Below are positions 56,871 to 64,000 of a DNA stretch of 64,000 nucleotides, in pieces. The DNA is from Aquicoccus sp. G2-2. GTDB taxonomy: Bacteria; Pseudomonadota; Alphaproteobacteria; Rhodobacterales; Rhodobacteraceae. Where the stretch lies: the NCBI RefSeq assembly GCF_034555965.1, contig NZ_JAYDCK010000003.1, positions 2,108,001 to 2,172,000 on the forward strand. The letters run 5' to 3'. Positions within the stretch are counted from its first letter, which is position 1. Each line of letters begins with the position of its first letter. Below the pieces are notes generated by a model. It was not told the DNA's origin and searched no databases. It saw nothing but the letters and a program-made list of their open reading frames with translations. Position numbers and translations under genes: made by a program.

Positions 56871-57138
56871 GGGCGCTGTCTGACGCGCGGCACCGCGATG
56901 TAAAATGCAAATACGCTTTACGCGGTCCCCGCCCTGCGCTATCCATCGCGCCATGAACAGGAACCGCACCCATCGCCAAAGCCTCCGCCGACGCTAACCG
57001 CGTTTCGCGCTTTGCGCTTGCGCATGTTCATCGCCGCTTTGTGCGGCACACCTCCGATACCCCAAAACACTTGAGACCATTGACGAAAGCCTGTCTGTGT
57101 TGCACTCACAAGGCTTCTTGCAGGGAAAGGAAACAGCC

Positions 57139-58329
57139 ATGATCCCCTCGGTTTTGCCAACATACAATCGCGCACCGCTTGAATTCGTGAAAGGCGAAGG
57201 CGTCTGGCTGACGGAAACCGACGGACGCCGCTTTCTCGATCTGGGGGCTGGCATCGCGGTAAATGTGCTGGGCCACGCCAATCCGGCGCTGGTGGCGGCG
57301 CTAAGCGAGCAGGCAGGCAAGCTCTGGCATGTCTCCAACCTTTACGAGATCCCCCAGCAACAGGCTTTGGCTGATAAGCTGGTCGAGGCAACATTTGCCG
57401 ATACGGTCTTCTTCACCAATTCCGGCACCGAGGCTTGCGAGTTGGCGGTGAAGATGGCGCGCCGATACTGGTATGAAAAAGGCGCGGCTGAACGGGTGGA
57501 GATCATCACTTTCGACGGCTCTTTCCACGGGCGCTCTTCCGCAGCAATGGCGGCGGCTGGGTCCGAGAAGATGATCAAGGGCTTCGGCCCGATACTGGGC
57601 GGGTTCACCCATCTGCCGTGGGGCGACATGGAGGCGCTCAAGGGCGCGATCAGCGAGCAGACGGCGGCTGTGATGCTTGAGCCGGTGCAAGGCGAAGGCG
57701 GCATTCGCCCGATGGCCGATGCCGACCTCAAAGCCGTGCGCGCGCTTTGCGACGAGACCGGCGCGCTCCTGATCCTTGACGAGGTGCAATGCGGCATGGG
57801 CCGCACGGGGCGGCTTTTCGCACATGAATGGGCCGGAATTGCGCCCGATATCATGATGGTGGCCAAGGGCATTGGCGGCGGCTTCCCGCTGGGTGCCCTG
57901 CTGGCAAGCGAAGACGCCGCAAGCGGCATGGGCGCGGGCAGCCACGGCAGCACCTATGGCGGCAACCCGCTGGCCTGTGCGGTGGGTGGCAAGGTGATGG
58001 ATATCGTGGCCGACCCTGCGTTTCTTGAGCAGGTCAACGCCACCGCCGGATTAATGCGCCAAAAGCTCGAAGGGCTGGTCGCCGCGCACCCCGACGTGTT
58101 CGAGGCCGTGCGCGGCAGCGGGCTGATGCTGGGGCTTAAATGCAAGGCCACCAATATCGACGTGGTGAAAGCCGGCTATGACGCATTGGTAATCACGGTG
58201 CCCGCGGCAGATAACGTCATCCGCCTGCTGCCCGCGCTCAACATCACCGAAGACGAGATCACCGAGGCGCTGACACGGCTTGACGCAGCAGCGACCCGGA
58301 TCGAGGCCGATCTGGCAAAGGAAGGTTAA
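57139..58329 (+). CDS. argD: Acetylornithine aminotransferase ArgD
   Basis: Class III PLP aminotransferase of arginine synthesis. 396 residues from ATG 57139 (GGAAAGGAA upstream). [51 protein letters not shown] and PLP Lys in [15 protein letters not shown]. Directly followed by argF (one base), so one operon. Confidence 0.94.
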   Translation: MIPSVLPTYNRAPLEFVKGEGVWLTETDGRRFLDLGAGIAVNVLGHANPALVAALSEQAGKLWHVSNLYEIPQQQALADKLVEATFADTVFFTNSGTEACELAVKMARRYWYEKGAAERVEIITFDGSFHGRSSAAMAAAGSEKMIKGFGPILGGFTHLPWGDMEALKGAISEQTAAVMLEPVQGEGGIRPMADADLKAVRALCDETGALLILDEVQCGMGRTGRLFAHEWAGIAPDIMMVAKGIGGGFPLGALLASEDAASGMGAGSHGSTYGGNPLACAVGGKVMDIVADPAFLEQVNATAGLMRQKLEGLVAAHPDVFEAVRGSGLMLGLKCKATNIDVVKAGYDALVITVPAADNVIRLLPALNITEDEITEALTRLDAAATRIEADLAKEG

Positions 58330-58330
58330 G

Positions 58331-59256
58331 ATGAACCATTTTCTCGATATCCACAAAACCGATGCCAAAGCCCTGCGCGCAATGATCGACAACGCCCGCA
58401 CCATGAAGGACGCGCGCGCAGGCCGCCCGCGCGGCGCGCCGGATGATGAGCAGCCGCTGGAAAACCATATGGTGGCGTTAATCTTCGAAAAACCTTCGAC
58501 CCGCACGCGGGTCAGCTTCGATGTGGGCACCCGCCAGATGGGCGGGCAGACCATGGTGCTTTCCGGTCAGGACATGCAGCTTGGCCATGGTGAGACCATC
58601 GCCGATACCGCCCGCGTGCTGAGCCGTTATGTCGATCTGATCATGATCCGCACCTTCGACGAAAGCGTGCTCATGGAGATGGCCGAATATGCCGACGTGC
58701 CGGTGATCAACGGGCTGACCGACCGCACCCACCCGTGTCAGATCATGGCCGACGTCATGACCTACGAGGAACATCGCGGGCCAATTGCGGGCAAGAAGGT
58801 GGTCTGGTGCGGCGACGGCAATAACGTCTGCGCGTCCATGCTCCACGCGGCGGGGCAGTTTGGTTTTGATCTGACCTTCACCGGACCGGTGCAGCTTGAG
58901 CCTGAACCGGAATTTGTCGGGCTGGCGCGCAAGGCAGGCAGCAAGGTGGCAATCGAACGCGACGCGGCGAAGGCAGTAAGGGGGCCGATCTGGTTGTGGC
59001 CGATACATGGGTGAGCATGCATGACAGCCAATCCTCGCGCGAGCGGCGGCACAACATGCTGCGCCCCTATCAGGTCAACGAAGAGCTGATGAGCCATGCC
59101 AAACCCGACGCGCTTTTCATGCACTGCCTGCCCGCACATCGCGAGGAAGAAGTGACCAGCCCGGTGATGGACGGGCCGCAATCGGTGATTTTCGACGAAG
59201 CAGAGAACCGGCTGCACGCGCAGAAGGCCGTGATGCGCTGGTGTCTGGGCCTGTGA
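58331..59256 (+). CDS. argF: Ornithine carbamoyltransferase ArgF (frame broken at 58980-58984)
   Basis: Ornithine + carbamoyl phosphate to citrulline. Carbamoyl-phosphate motif [13 protein letters not shown], ornithine motifs [11 protein letters not shown] and [14 protein letters not shown] run of five G (58980-58984) breaks the frame; six restore [18 protein letters not shown] and 308 residues, the family length. Directly after argD. Broken arginine synthesis in a free-living marine bacterium is unlikely, so a base-call error is the better reading. Confidence 0.94.
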
Positions 59257-59348
59257 CCCGGTTGCGCTGAGCAGGCAGGAGACAACACCTTGGGCAAGCC
59301 GCGGGTTTTGGATATTTTTGGCAAAATGAAGCATCGGCGGGGGCGCCC

Positions 59349-60335
59349 ATGACAGAACCGAGGATTGTCGTGGCAGGGGCCGGGGCGATTGGCTGTTTTG
59401 TGGGCGGGCTTCTGGCTGCGGCGGGGCGCGATGTCTGCCTGTTGGGCCGGGCGCGCCTGATGCAAGAAGTGGCCGGGCGCACCCTGATTTGCAGCGATTT
59501 TTCCGGCGCGCACTGGCACAGCACGCCCGAAACAAGCGACGCCCCCACAGTGCTGGCGCAGGCCGATGTGGTGCTGGTTTGCGTGAAAAGCGCGGCCACC
59601 GCCGACATGGCGCAACTGATCGCAGCCCATGCCCCGGACCGGGCGATTGTCGTCAGCCTGCAAAACGGGGTGCGCAATGCCAAGACGCTCGCAACAACTC
59701 TACCGGGGTCGGATGTGCGCGCCGGGGTCGTGGGCTTCAACGTCGTGGCGCGCGGGCAGGCGCGGTTTCATCGCTCGACCAGCGGCGAGGTGTTCATCGC
59801 TGCCGGGCCGGGCAATCTGGAACACCTGCTCGGTGTGCCCGGGCTTGGCGTGCATGTGGCGACAGATATCGACGCGGTGCAATGGGGCAAACTGGTGCTG
59901 AACCTTACCAACGCGGTAAACGCGCTATCAGGGCTGAGCCTACGCGACATGCTGTTGCAACGCCGCTGGCGGCTGGTGATGGCCGCCCAGATGACCGAGG
60001 CCCTAAGCGTGCTGAAAAAAGCCGGGATTGCCGTTCACGTGCCAGCAGCCGCCCCCGGCTGGGCGCTTCCGTGGATATTACGCCTGCCGACACGGGTTTT
60101 CACGAAAGTCGCCGCCCCGATGCTGGCGGTGGACGGGCAGGCGCGCACCTCAATGGTGGCCGATCTGGCGGCGGGGCGCGCCACCGAAATTGCCGAGTTT
60201 CAGGGCGAAATCCTGCGCCAAGCAAAGGCCGCAGGCTTCACCGCGCCGGTAAGTGCGGCGCTCATCGCAGCGGTCCGCACCCAAGAGGCCGGACAGCCCT
60301 GGCAGGGCAGGCCAGAGGATTTGCGCCACGCCTGA
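59349..60335 (+). CDS. 2-dehydropantoate 2-reductase (PanE/ApbA family)
   Basis: NADPH-dependent ketopantoate reductase of pantothenate synthesis, or a paralogue. 328 residues. Nucleotide motif VVAGAGAIGCFVGGLLAAAG; VCVKSAATADM and VSLQNGVRNA; the C-terminal helical domain with the catalytic Lys in AVQWGKLVLNLTNAVNALSG. Family contains several paralogues per genome, so the substrate is not certain. Confidence 0.87.
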   Translation: MTEPRIVVAGAGAIGCFVGGLLAAAGRDVCLLGRARLMQEVAGRTLICSDFSGAHWHSTPETSDAPTVLAQADVVLVCVKSAATADMAQLIAAHAPDRAIVVSLQNGVRNAKTLATTLPGSDVRAGVVGFNVVARGQARFHRSTSGEVFIAAGPGNLEHLLGVPGLGVHVATDIDAVQWGKLVLNLTNAVNALSGLSLRDMLLQRRWRLVMAAQMTEALSVLKKAGIAVHVPAAAPGWALPWILRLPTRVFTKVAAPMLAVDGQARTSMVADLAAGRATEIAEFQGEILRQAKAAGFTAPVSAALIAAVRTQEAGQPWQGRPEDLRHA

Positions 60336-60383
60336 GCGACGCACATTATTGCACCCTCGCGCCACTTCCCCTAAATCAGCCTC

Positions 60384-60902
60384 ATGAAACGGCCCATCCT
60401 CATCCACCCCGATCCGCGTTTGAAGAAACACTGCGCCCCCGTGCCTGATCTCTCCGATGATCTGCGCGCGCTGGCTGATGATATGCTTGAAACGATGTAT
60501 GACGCCCCCGGCATCGGCCTCGCCGCGCCACAAATCGGCATCCTCACCCGGCTCATCGTGCTTGATTGCGTCAAGGGCGAAGACGAAACACCCCGCCCGC
60601 TGATCATGTTCAACCCGAAGGTCGTCGCCAAATCCGACGATCTGAGCACTTACGAGGAAGGCTGCCTGTCGATCCCCGAGCAATATGCCGATGTCACCCG
60701 CCCTGCCGAGGTCAGCGTCAATTGGATTGACCGAAGCGGCAACGAACATACCGAAGATTTCGCCGGCCTCTGGGCCACCTGTGTGCAGCACGAAATCGAC
60801 CATTTGAACGGCACGCTTTTCATCGACTATCTCGGCGCGATGAAACGCCAGATGATCACCCGCAAGATGCAAAAGCTCAAACGCGAGAAGGCCCGGCTTT
60901 GA
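60384..60902 (+). CDS. def: Peptide deformylase (first of three)
   Basis: Removes the formyl group from nascent proteins. 172 residues. All three motifs are canonical: GIGLAAPQ, EGCLS and QHEIDHLNG. Ends in a basic helix (MKRQMITRKMQKLKREKARL). Best candidate for the housekeeping enzyme. Overlaps the next def gene by four bases. Confidence 0.95.
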   Translation: MKRPILIHPDPRLKKHCAPVPDLSDDLRALADDMLETMYDAPGIGLAAPQIGILTRLIVLDCVKGEDETPRPLIMFNPKVVAKSDDLSTYEEGCLSIPEQYADVTRPAEVSVNWIDRSGNEHTEDFAGLWATCVQHEIDHLNGTLFIDYLGAMKRQMITRKMQKLKREKARL

Positions 60903-61396
60903 GCGTCCTGCCGATCCTCCAATGGCCCGATCCACGCCTCAAGGCGGCCTGTGCCGCCGCTGGCCACGAGGATCTGCGCCCGCTGATCGCTGACATGTTC
61001 GACACCATGTATGCTGCCAAAGGCCGCGGCCTCGCCGGGCCGCAAGTGGCAGTGATGAAGCGCCTTTTCGTGATGGATGCCACGTGGAAAGACGGTGAGC
61101 GCACACCCCGCGCCATGATCGACCCGTTCATCATGGCGGTTGAGCGTATCCCGGTGGTGATGGACGAAATGTGCCTCTCCATCCCCGGTGTCACCGTCCC
61201 GGTCGAGCGGCACAAGGCGATCACCCTGCAATGGACCGATGAAACCGGCGATATCCACATGAATGATTTCGACGGCGCCGAAGCGCGCATCATCCAGCAT
61301 GAATTCGACCACTTGAACGGACTCGTTCATTTCGACCGCATCTCACCTACCCTGCGCGCAGACCTGGAAACGCCCTACCTGAAAGCCCACGCATGA
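60899..61396 (+). CDS. Peptide deformylase homologue (second of three)
   Basis: 165 residues. Start is a TTG that overlaps the stop of the first def gene. Motif 1 is GRGLAGPQ (usual GxGLAAPQ), motif 2 EMCLS (Gly replaced by Met, metal Cys kept), motif 3 QHEFDHLNG. Metal ligands and catalytic Glu are intact, so activity is likely, but with a changed pocket. Overlaps the third gene by four bases. Confidence 0.92.
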   Translation: MSVLPILQWPDPRLKAACAAAGHEDLRPLIADMFDTMYAAKGRGLAGPQVAVMKRLFVMDATWKDGERTPRAMIDPFIMAVERIPVVMDEMCLSIPGVTVPVERHKAITLQWTDETGDIHMNDFDGAEARIIQHEFDHLNGLVHFDRISPTLRADLETPYLKAHA

Positions 61397-61887
61397 CCGT
61401 CCGCCGCTGCCTGCCATGGCCCGACAAGCACCTGCGCACCCCCGCCGCCCCGGTGGGCGAGATTACCGACGAGATTCGCGCCCATTGGGCCGATATGGTC
61501 GAGACGATGGACGCCATGCCCGGTGTCGGCCTTGCCGCACCGCAAATCGGCGTCATGCTGCGCCTTGCCGTCGTCGATGCCAGCACCGAGCGCGGCAAGG
61601 CGCTGCTGATGGCCAACCCCGAAATCATCGACGCTTCCGCGGTTCTGCGCGAACATGAGGAAGCCTCCCCCAACCTTCCCGGTGTTTCCGCCCGGCTCAA
61701 ACGACCGCGCGGCGTGGTGGTCCGGTTTCTCAATCACCATGGCCAATATGACCGGCGCGAGCTTGTCGGCCTCTGGGCCACCTCCGTGCAACACCAGATC
61801 GACCACCTCAACGGCAAGATGTATTTCGACCGCCTTTCCAAGGTGAAACGCGATATGCTTTTGCGCAAAGCCCGCAAACACGGCTGA
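61393..61887 (+). CDS. Degenerate peptide deformylase homologue (third of three)
   Basis: 164 residues. Motif 1 GVGLAAPQ is normal, but motif 2 (EGCLS) reads EEASPNLP, so the metal-binding Cys is gone, and motif 3 (HExxH) reads QHQIDHLNG, so the catalytic Glu is Gln. The fold should be kept, yet catalysis looks impossible by the known mechanism. The frame is intact and overlaps its neighbour, so it is a maintained gene, not a decayed one. Confidence 0.9.
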   Translation: MTVRRCLPWPDKHLRTPAAPVGEITDEIRAHWADMVETMDAMPGVGLAAPQIGVMLRLAVVDASTERGKALLMANPEIIDASAVLREHEEASPNLPGVSARLKRPRGVVVRFLNHHGQYDRRELVGLWATSVQHQIDHLNGKMYFDRLSKVKRDMLLRKARKHG

Positions 61888-61912
61888 GCCGGGCGCAACG
61901 ACAGGAGCGCAC

Positions 61913-62821
61913 ATGCGCGTCATCTTCATGGGCAGCCCCGATTTCTCGGTCCCCACACTCGACGCGCTGATTGCGGCGGGCCACGAGGTCGCCTGCGTCT
62001 ATTGTCAGCCGCCCCGCCCCGCAGGGCGCGGCAAGAAAGACCGCCCCACACCAGTGCACGCCCGCGCAGAGGCGCTCGGCCTGCCAGTCCGAAGCCCGCG
62101 CAGCCTCAAACCCGCCGACGAACAAGCCGCCTTTGCAGCTCTTGACGCGGATATCGCTGTGGTCGTCGCCTATGGCCTGATCCTGCCCAAAGCCGTGCTC
62201 GACGCGCCCCGCCACGGGTGCCTGAACATCCACGCTTCGCTGCTGCCGCGCTGGCGCGGCGCCGCGCCGATCCACCGCGCCATCATGGCTGGCGATGCGC
62301 AAACCGGCATCTGCATCATGCAAATGGATGAAGGGCTCGATACCGGCCCCGTGCTCATGCGCCAAACCACCCCGATCACCCCGCAAGAGACCACCGGCAC
62401 CCTGCATGACCGCCTCTCCACCATGGGGGCCGCGATGATAGCGCAAGCCCTCACCGCGTTGCCGACCCTCTCCGCCACGCCACAGCCCGACACCGGCGTC
62501 ACCTATGCGGCCAAGATCGACAAGGCCGAAGCGCGGGTCGACTGGACCCGCCCGGCGGCCGAGATTGACCGGCAGATTCGCGGCCTCTCGCCGTTCCCCG
62601 GCGCATGGTGCGACTGGCAGGGCACACGCCTCAAATTGCTTGCCTCGCGCATGGCGCACGGCTCCGGCGCCCCCGGCGAGGTGCTTGACGACGCACTCAC
62701 CATCGCCTGCGGCAGCGGCGCGATACAGATCACCCGCTTGCAAAAACCCGGCCGCGCGGCGCAGAATGGCGATGACTTCCTGCGCGGCACCACCATGGCG
62801 CGCGGATCAACGCTCGGCTAA
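61913..62821 (+). CDS. fmt: Methionyl-tRNA formyltransferase Fmt
   Basis: Formylates initiator Met-tRNA. 302 residues. [15 protein letters not shown], catalytic region [20 protein letters not shown], and [11 protein letters not shown]; the C-terminal OB domain is complete. 25 bases after the def genes, the classic def-fmt pairing. Confidence 0.96.
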   Translation: MRVIFMGSPDFSVPTLDALIAAGHEVACVYCQPPRPAGRGKKDRPTPVHARAEALGLPVRSPRSLKPADEQAAFAALDADIAVVVAYGLILPKAVLDAPRHGCLNIHASLLPRWRGAAPIHRAIMAGDAQTGICIMQMDEGLDTGPVLMRQTTPITPQETTGTLHDRLSTMGAAMIAQALTALPTLSATPQPDTGVTYAAKIDKAEARVDWTRPAAEIDRQIRGLSPFPGAWCDWQGTRLKLLASRMAHGSGAPGEVLDDALTIACGSGAIQITRLQKPGRAAQNGDDFLRGTTMARGSTLG

Positions 62822-62831
62822 GGAGACCCTG

Positions 62832-63071
62832 ATGTTACTGACCCTCTTTGGCACGGTGGTGATCGCCGGAATCGTCGGCTACCTGTCCGAGCGCAGCGGC
62901 TTCACCCGCAATGGCTACCTGCCCTCGATCATCATCTGCGTCGGTGGCGCGTTCCTGTTCTTTTTCGTCCGCATCATGTTCCATTTCGGTTTTTCCAGTC
63001 CGGGGCTGAATGCGGTTCTGTCATCCGTCGGCGCGTTGATCATTGTGCCGACACGCTATCGCAAACGCTGA
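62832..63071 (+). CDS. Small two-segment membrane protein
   Basis: 79 residues from ATG 62832 (AGGAGA upstream, 10 bases after fmt). Two to three hydrophobic segments (TLFGTVVIAGIVGYLSE, YLPSIIICVGGAFLFFFV, LNAVLSSVGALIIVP) and a basic end RYRKR. Resembles the GlsB/YeaQ transglycosylase-associated group and precedes another member. Function unknown. Confidence 0.7.
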   Translation: MLLTLFGTVVIAGIVGYLSERSGFTRNGYLPSIIICVGGAFLFFFVRIMFHFGFSSPGLNAVLSSVGALIIVPTRYRKR

Positions 63072-63087
63072 CGCAGGGAGCATCGGC

Positions 63088-63321
63088 ATGGCTGTTTTAT
63101 GGCTCATCATCATCGGTGCAGCGGCGGGGTTTCTCGCCACGCGGATCATGGGCAAGGAAACCAATATCATCGCGACTATGGCCATCGGTATCGGCGGCGC
63201 CCTGATCGGTGGCTTTGTGCTGCGCCTGCTGCTGGCGATGCTGGGCGCTGCCGCAGGCTTCATCGGCGCCATCCTCGGCGCGCTGGTGCTGATCTGGCTC
63301 TGGGACCGCTATTTCGGCTGA
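63088..63321 (+). CDS. GlsB/YeaQ/YmgE-family small membrane protein
   Basis: 77 residues from ATG 63088, with an AGGGAG ribosome site. Gly-rich hydrophobic segments (LIIIGAAAGFLATRIMG, AIGIGGALIGGFVLRLLLAM, GFIGAILGALVLIWLWDR) typical of the family named transglycosylase-associated; linked to stress in E. coli but not characterised here. Sixteen bases after the previous small protein gene. Confidence 0.78.
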   Translation: MAVLWLIIIGAAAGFLATRIMGKETNIIATMAIGIGGALIGGFVLRLLLAMLGAAAGFIGAILGALVLIWLWDRYFG

Positions 63322-63323
63322 CG

Positions 63324-63446
63324 CGGAATTCGCCGCGAATTCCGTTCTGTTTTCCGGCGCGGAAAACAGCCCGCTCCCGACCTACCGCCTCCGCTCACCC
63401 CAAAAACCCGCGCCGGGTTTTTAACCGTTTCCCGCGCCGGGAAACG
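63324..63446. repeat. Cluster of four perfect hairpins between convergent genes
   Basis: Four perfect stems, each with a three-base loop: 63324-63344 (stem CGGAATTCG), 63346-63370 region 63347-63369 (stem CTGTTTTCCG), 63402-63422 (stem AAAAACCCG, with A5/T5 at its foot like a bidirectional terminator) and 63426-63446 (stem CGTTTCCCG). Stems are 9 or 10 bp, and each ends in CG next to the loop. It lies between the plus-strand GlsB-like gene and minus-strand rnhA, so transcription termination from both sides is the simplest role. Confidence 0.85.
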
Positions 63447-63463
63447 CCCGCGCCCCACACCGC

Positions 63464-63910
63464 TCAAACCTTGAACGGCGCCATCCCGGCCCGCGCCAAC
63501 TCATCCGCCCGCTCATTCTCCGGGTGGCCCGCATGGCCTTTCACCCATTCCCAGCGCACATCATGCCGTGCCTGCGCCGCATCCAGCCGCTGCCACAGGT
63601 CAACATTCTTCAACCCGCCCTTTTTCTTCCAGCCATTGCGCTTCCAGCCGTGAATCCACTTGGTGATCCCGTCCTTCACATAGGCCGAATCCGTCACCAC
63701 GGTGATCGCACTCGCCCGCTCCAACGTCTCCAGCGCATTGATCGCCGCCAGAAGCTCCATGCGGTTGTTTGTCGTTTCCGCCGCACCGCCAGAAAGCTCT
63801 CGCTCCTTGACGATCCGCGCGCCCTCCATCGCGCGCAACAAAACGCCCCAGCCACCGGGGCCGGGGTTGCCGCTGCACGCGCCATCGGTATAGGCAATCA
63901 GCTCAGCCAT
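63464..63910 (-). CDS. rnhA: Ribonuclease HI RnhA
   Basis: Degrades RNA in RNA-DNA hybrids. 148 residues. Catalytic acids: Asp in [15 protein letters not shown], Glu in [13 protein letters not shown], Asp in [11 protein letters not shown] and the final Asp in [15 protein letters not shown]. Complete. The ATG overlaps the stop of the upstream gene, so the two are co-transcribed. Confidence 0.95.
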   Translation of the reverse strand: MAELIAYTDGACSGNPGPGGWGVLLRAMEGARIVKERELSGGAAETTNNRMELLAAINALETLERASAITVVTDSAYVKDGITKWIHGWKRNGWKKKGGLKNVDLWQRLDAAQARHDVRWEWVKGHAGHPENERADELARAGMAPFKV

Positions 63911-64000
63911 GGCAGAGCATCATCACATGGCGCGCCATCACCCCGTCAAGCCCCGCGCCCGCACCATGCCAGCGCCGCTTCACGTCAAGCCCTGCCGCAT
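63903..64000 (-). CDS. 3' end of an unidentified gene upstream of rnhA (cut by window)
   Basis: Open minus-strand frame entering from the window edge and ending with TGA (63903-63905) that overlaps the rnhA start region. About 32 residues, ending in [20 protein letters not shown] and LCHG. Coding-like composition and tight coupling to rnhA suggest a real gene; too short to identify. Confidence 0.5.
   Translation of the reverse strand, partial: AAGLDVKRRWHGAGAGLDGVMARHVMMLCHG

Noticed and set aside
1-64000. CRISPR arrays, tRNA/rRNA genes, prophage or IS elements
   Set aside because: I looked for regularly spaced repeats, tRNA cloverleaf features, transposase and integrase motifs on both strands and found none that I can support.

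Overview
The window is a GC-rich (visibly above 60 %) piece of an alphaproteobacterial chromosome, most likely from a marine Rhodobacterales/Roseobacter-type organism. Grounds: a full-length GcrA (an alphaproteobacterial cell-cycle regulator), a coxMSL-type molybdenum hydroxylase operon with its own MoaD-like protein, a tripartite tricarboxylate transporter, a PHA-free mix of amino-acid, glycerol and sulfur-compound genes, and three tandem deformylases before fmt. I see no rRNA, tRNA, CRISPR array, phage or insertion sequence; it looks like ordinary chromosome with a few accessory patches.

Layout. 1-2.8 kb: end of the pst-pho operon (pstA, pstB, phoU, phoB). 2.9-9.8 kb: small unlinked genes (degenerate Hint protein, sulfotransferase, EamA transporter, acyl-CoA synthetase, OmpA-like lipoprotein-free protein, protease-like membrane protein), with a long inverted repeat at 4563-4706. 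10.2-17.4 kb: a fused E1 alpha/beta dehydrogenase overlapping an acyltransferase, then coxM-coxS-coxL-moaD-like. 17.4-25.3 kb: leucine biosynthesis (leuB; leuC-hdeD-leuD) around a LysR/NAD(P)-binding pair and two envelope/secreted proteins. 25.6-32.7 kb: mscS, then rsfS-rlmH-gpmI-envC-ctpA-rppH, probably one operon. 32.7-35.9 kb: glpK, a TetR regulator, a META protein, recO. 36-46.3 kb: a catabolic island on the minus strand (tctC-tctB-tctA-aldehyde dehydrogenase-phospho-lyase-kinase-Tm-1-like protein) with a divergent IclR regulator and second class III aminotransferase. 46.4-49.6 kb: emrB-emrA-marR efflux. 49.9-56.4 kb: lytic transglycosylase, glutathionyl-hydroquinone reductase, small hypothetical, C-S lyase, monooxygenase, hisD, gcrA. 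56.6-59.3 kb: transporter remnant, argD-argF. 59.3-64 kb: panE-like, three deformylases, fmt, two small membrane proteins, a cluster of four perfect hairpins, rnhA and the tail of another gene.

How genes work together. The best candidate for a little-described system is the 36-44 kb island: uptake of an unknown organic solute by a TctABC transporter, phosphorylation of a hydroxyl-amine type substrate by an APH-fold kinase, ammonia/phosphate elimination by a PLP enzyme of the ethanolamine-phosphate/phosphohydroxylysine phospho-lyase family, and oxidation of the resulting aldehyde, with a Tm-1-like ATP-binding protein of unknown role at the end of the operon.

Caution for the reader: ten genes, including leuC, argF and glpK, are broken by a one-base frameshift as written. 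In nine of the ten the break falls at a run of exactly five identical bases where the conserved frame needs six. That points to base-calling error, not to gene decay, so I annotate these genes across the break and say where it is.
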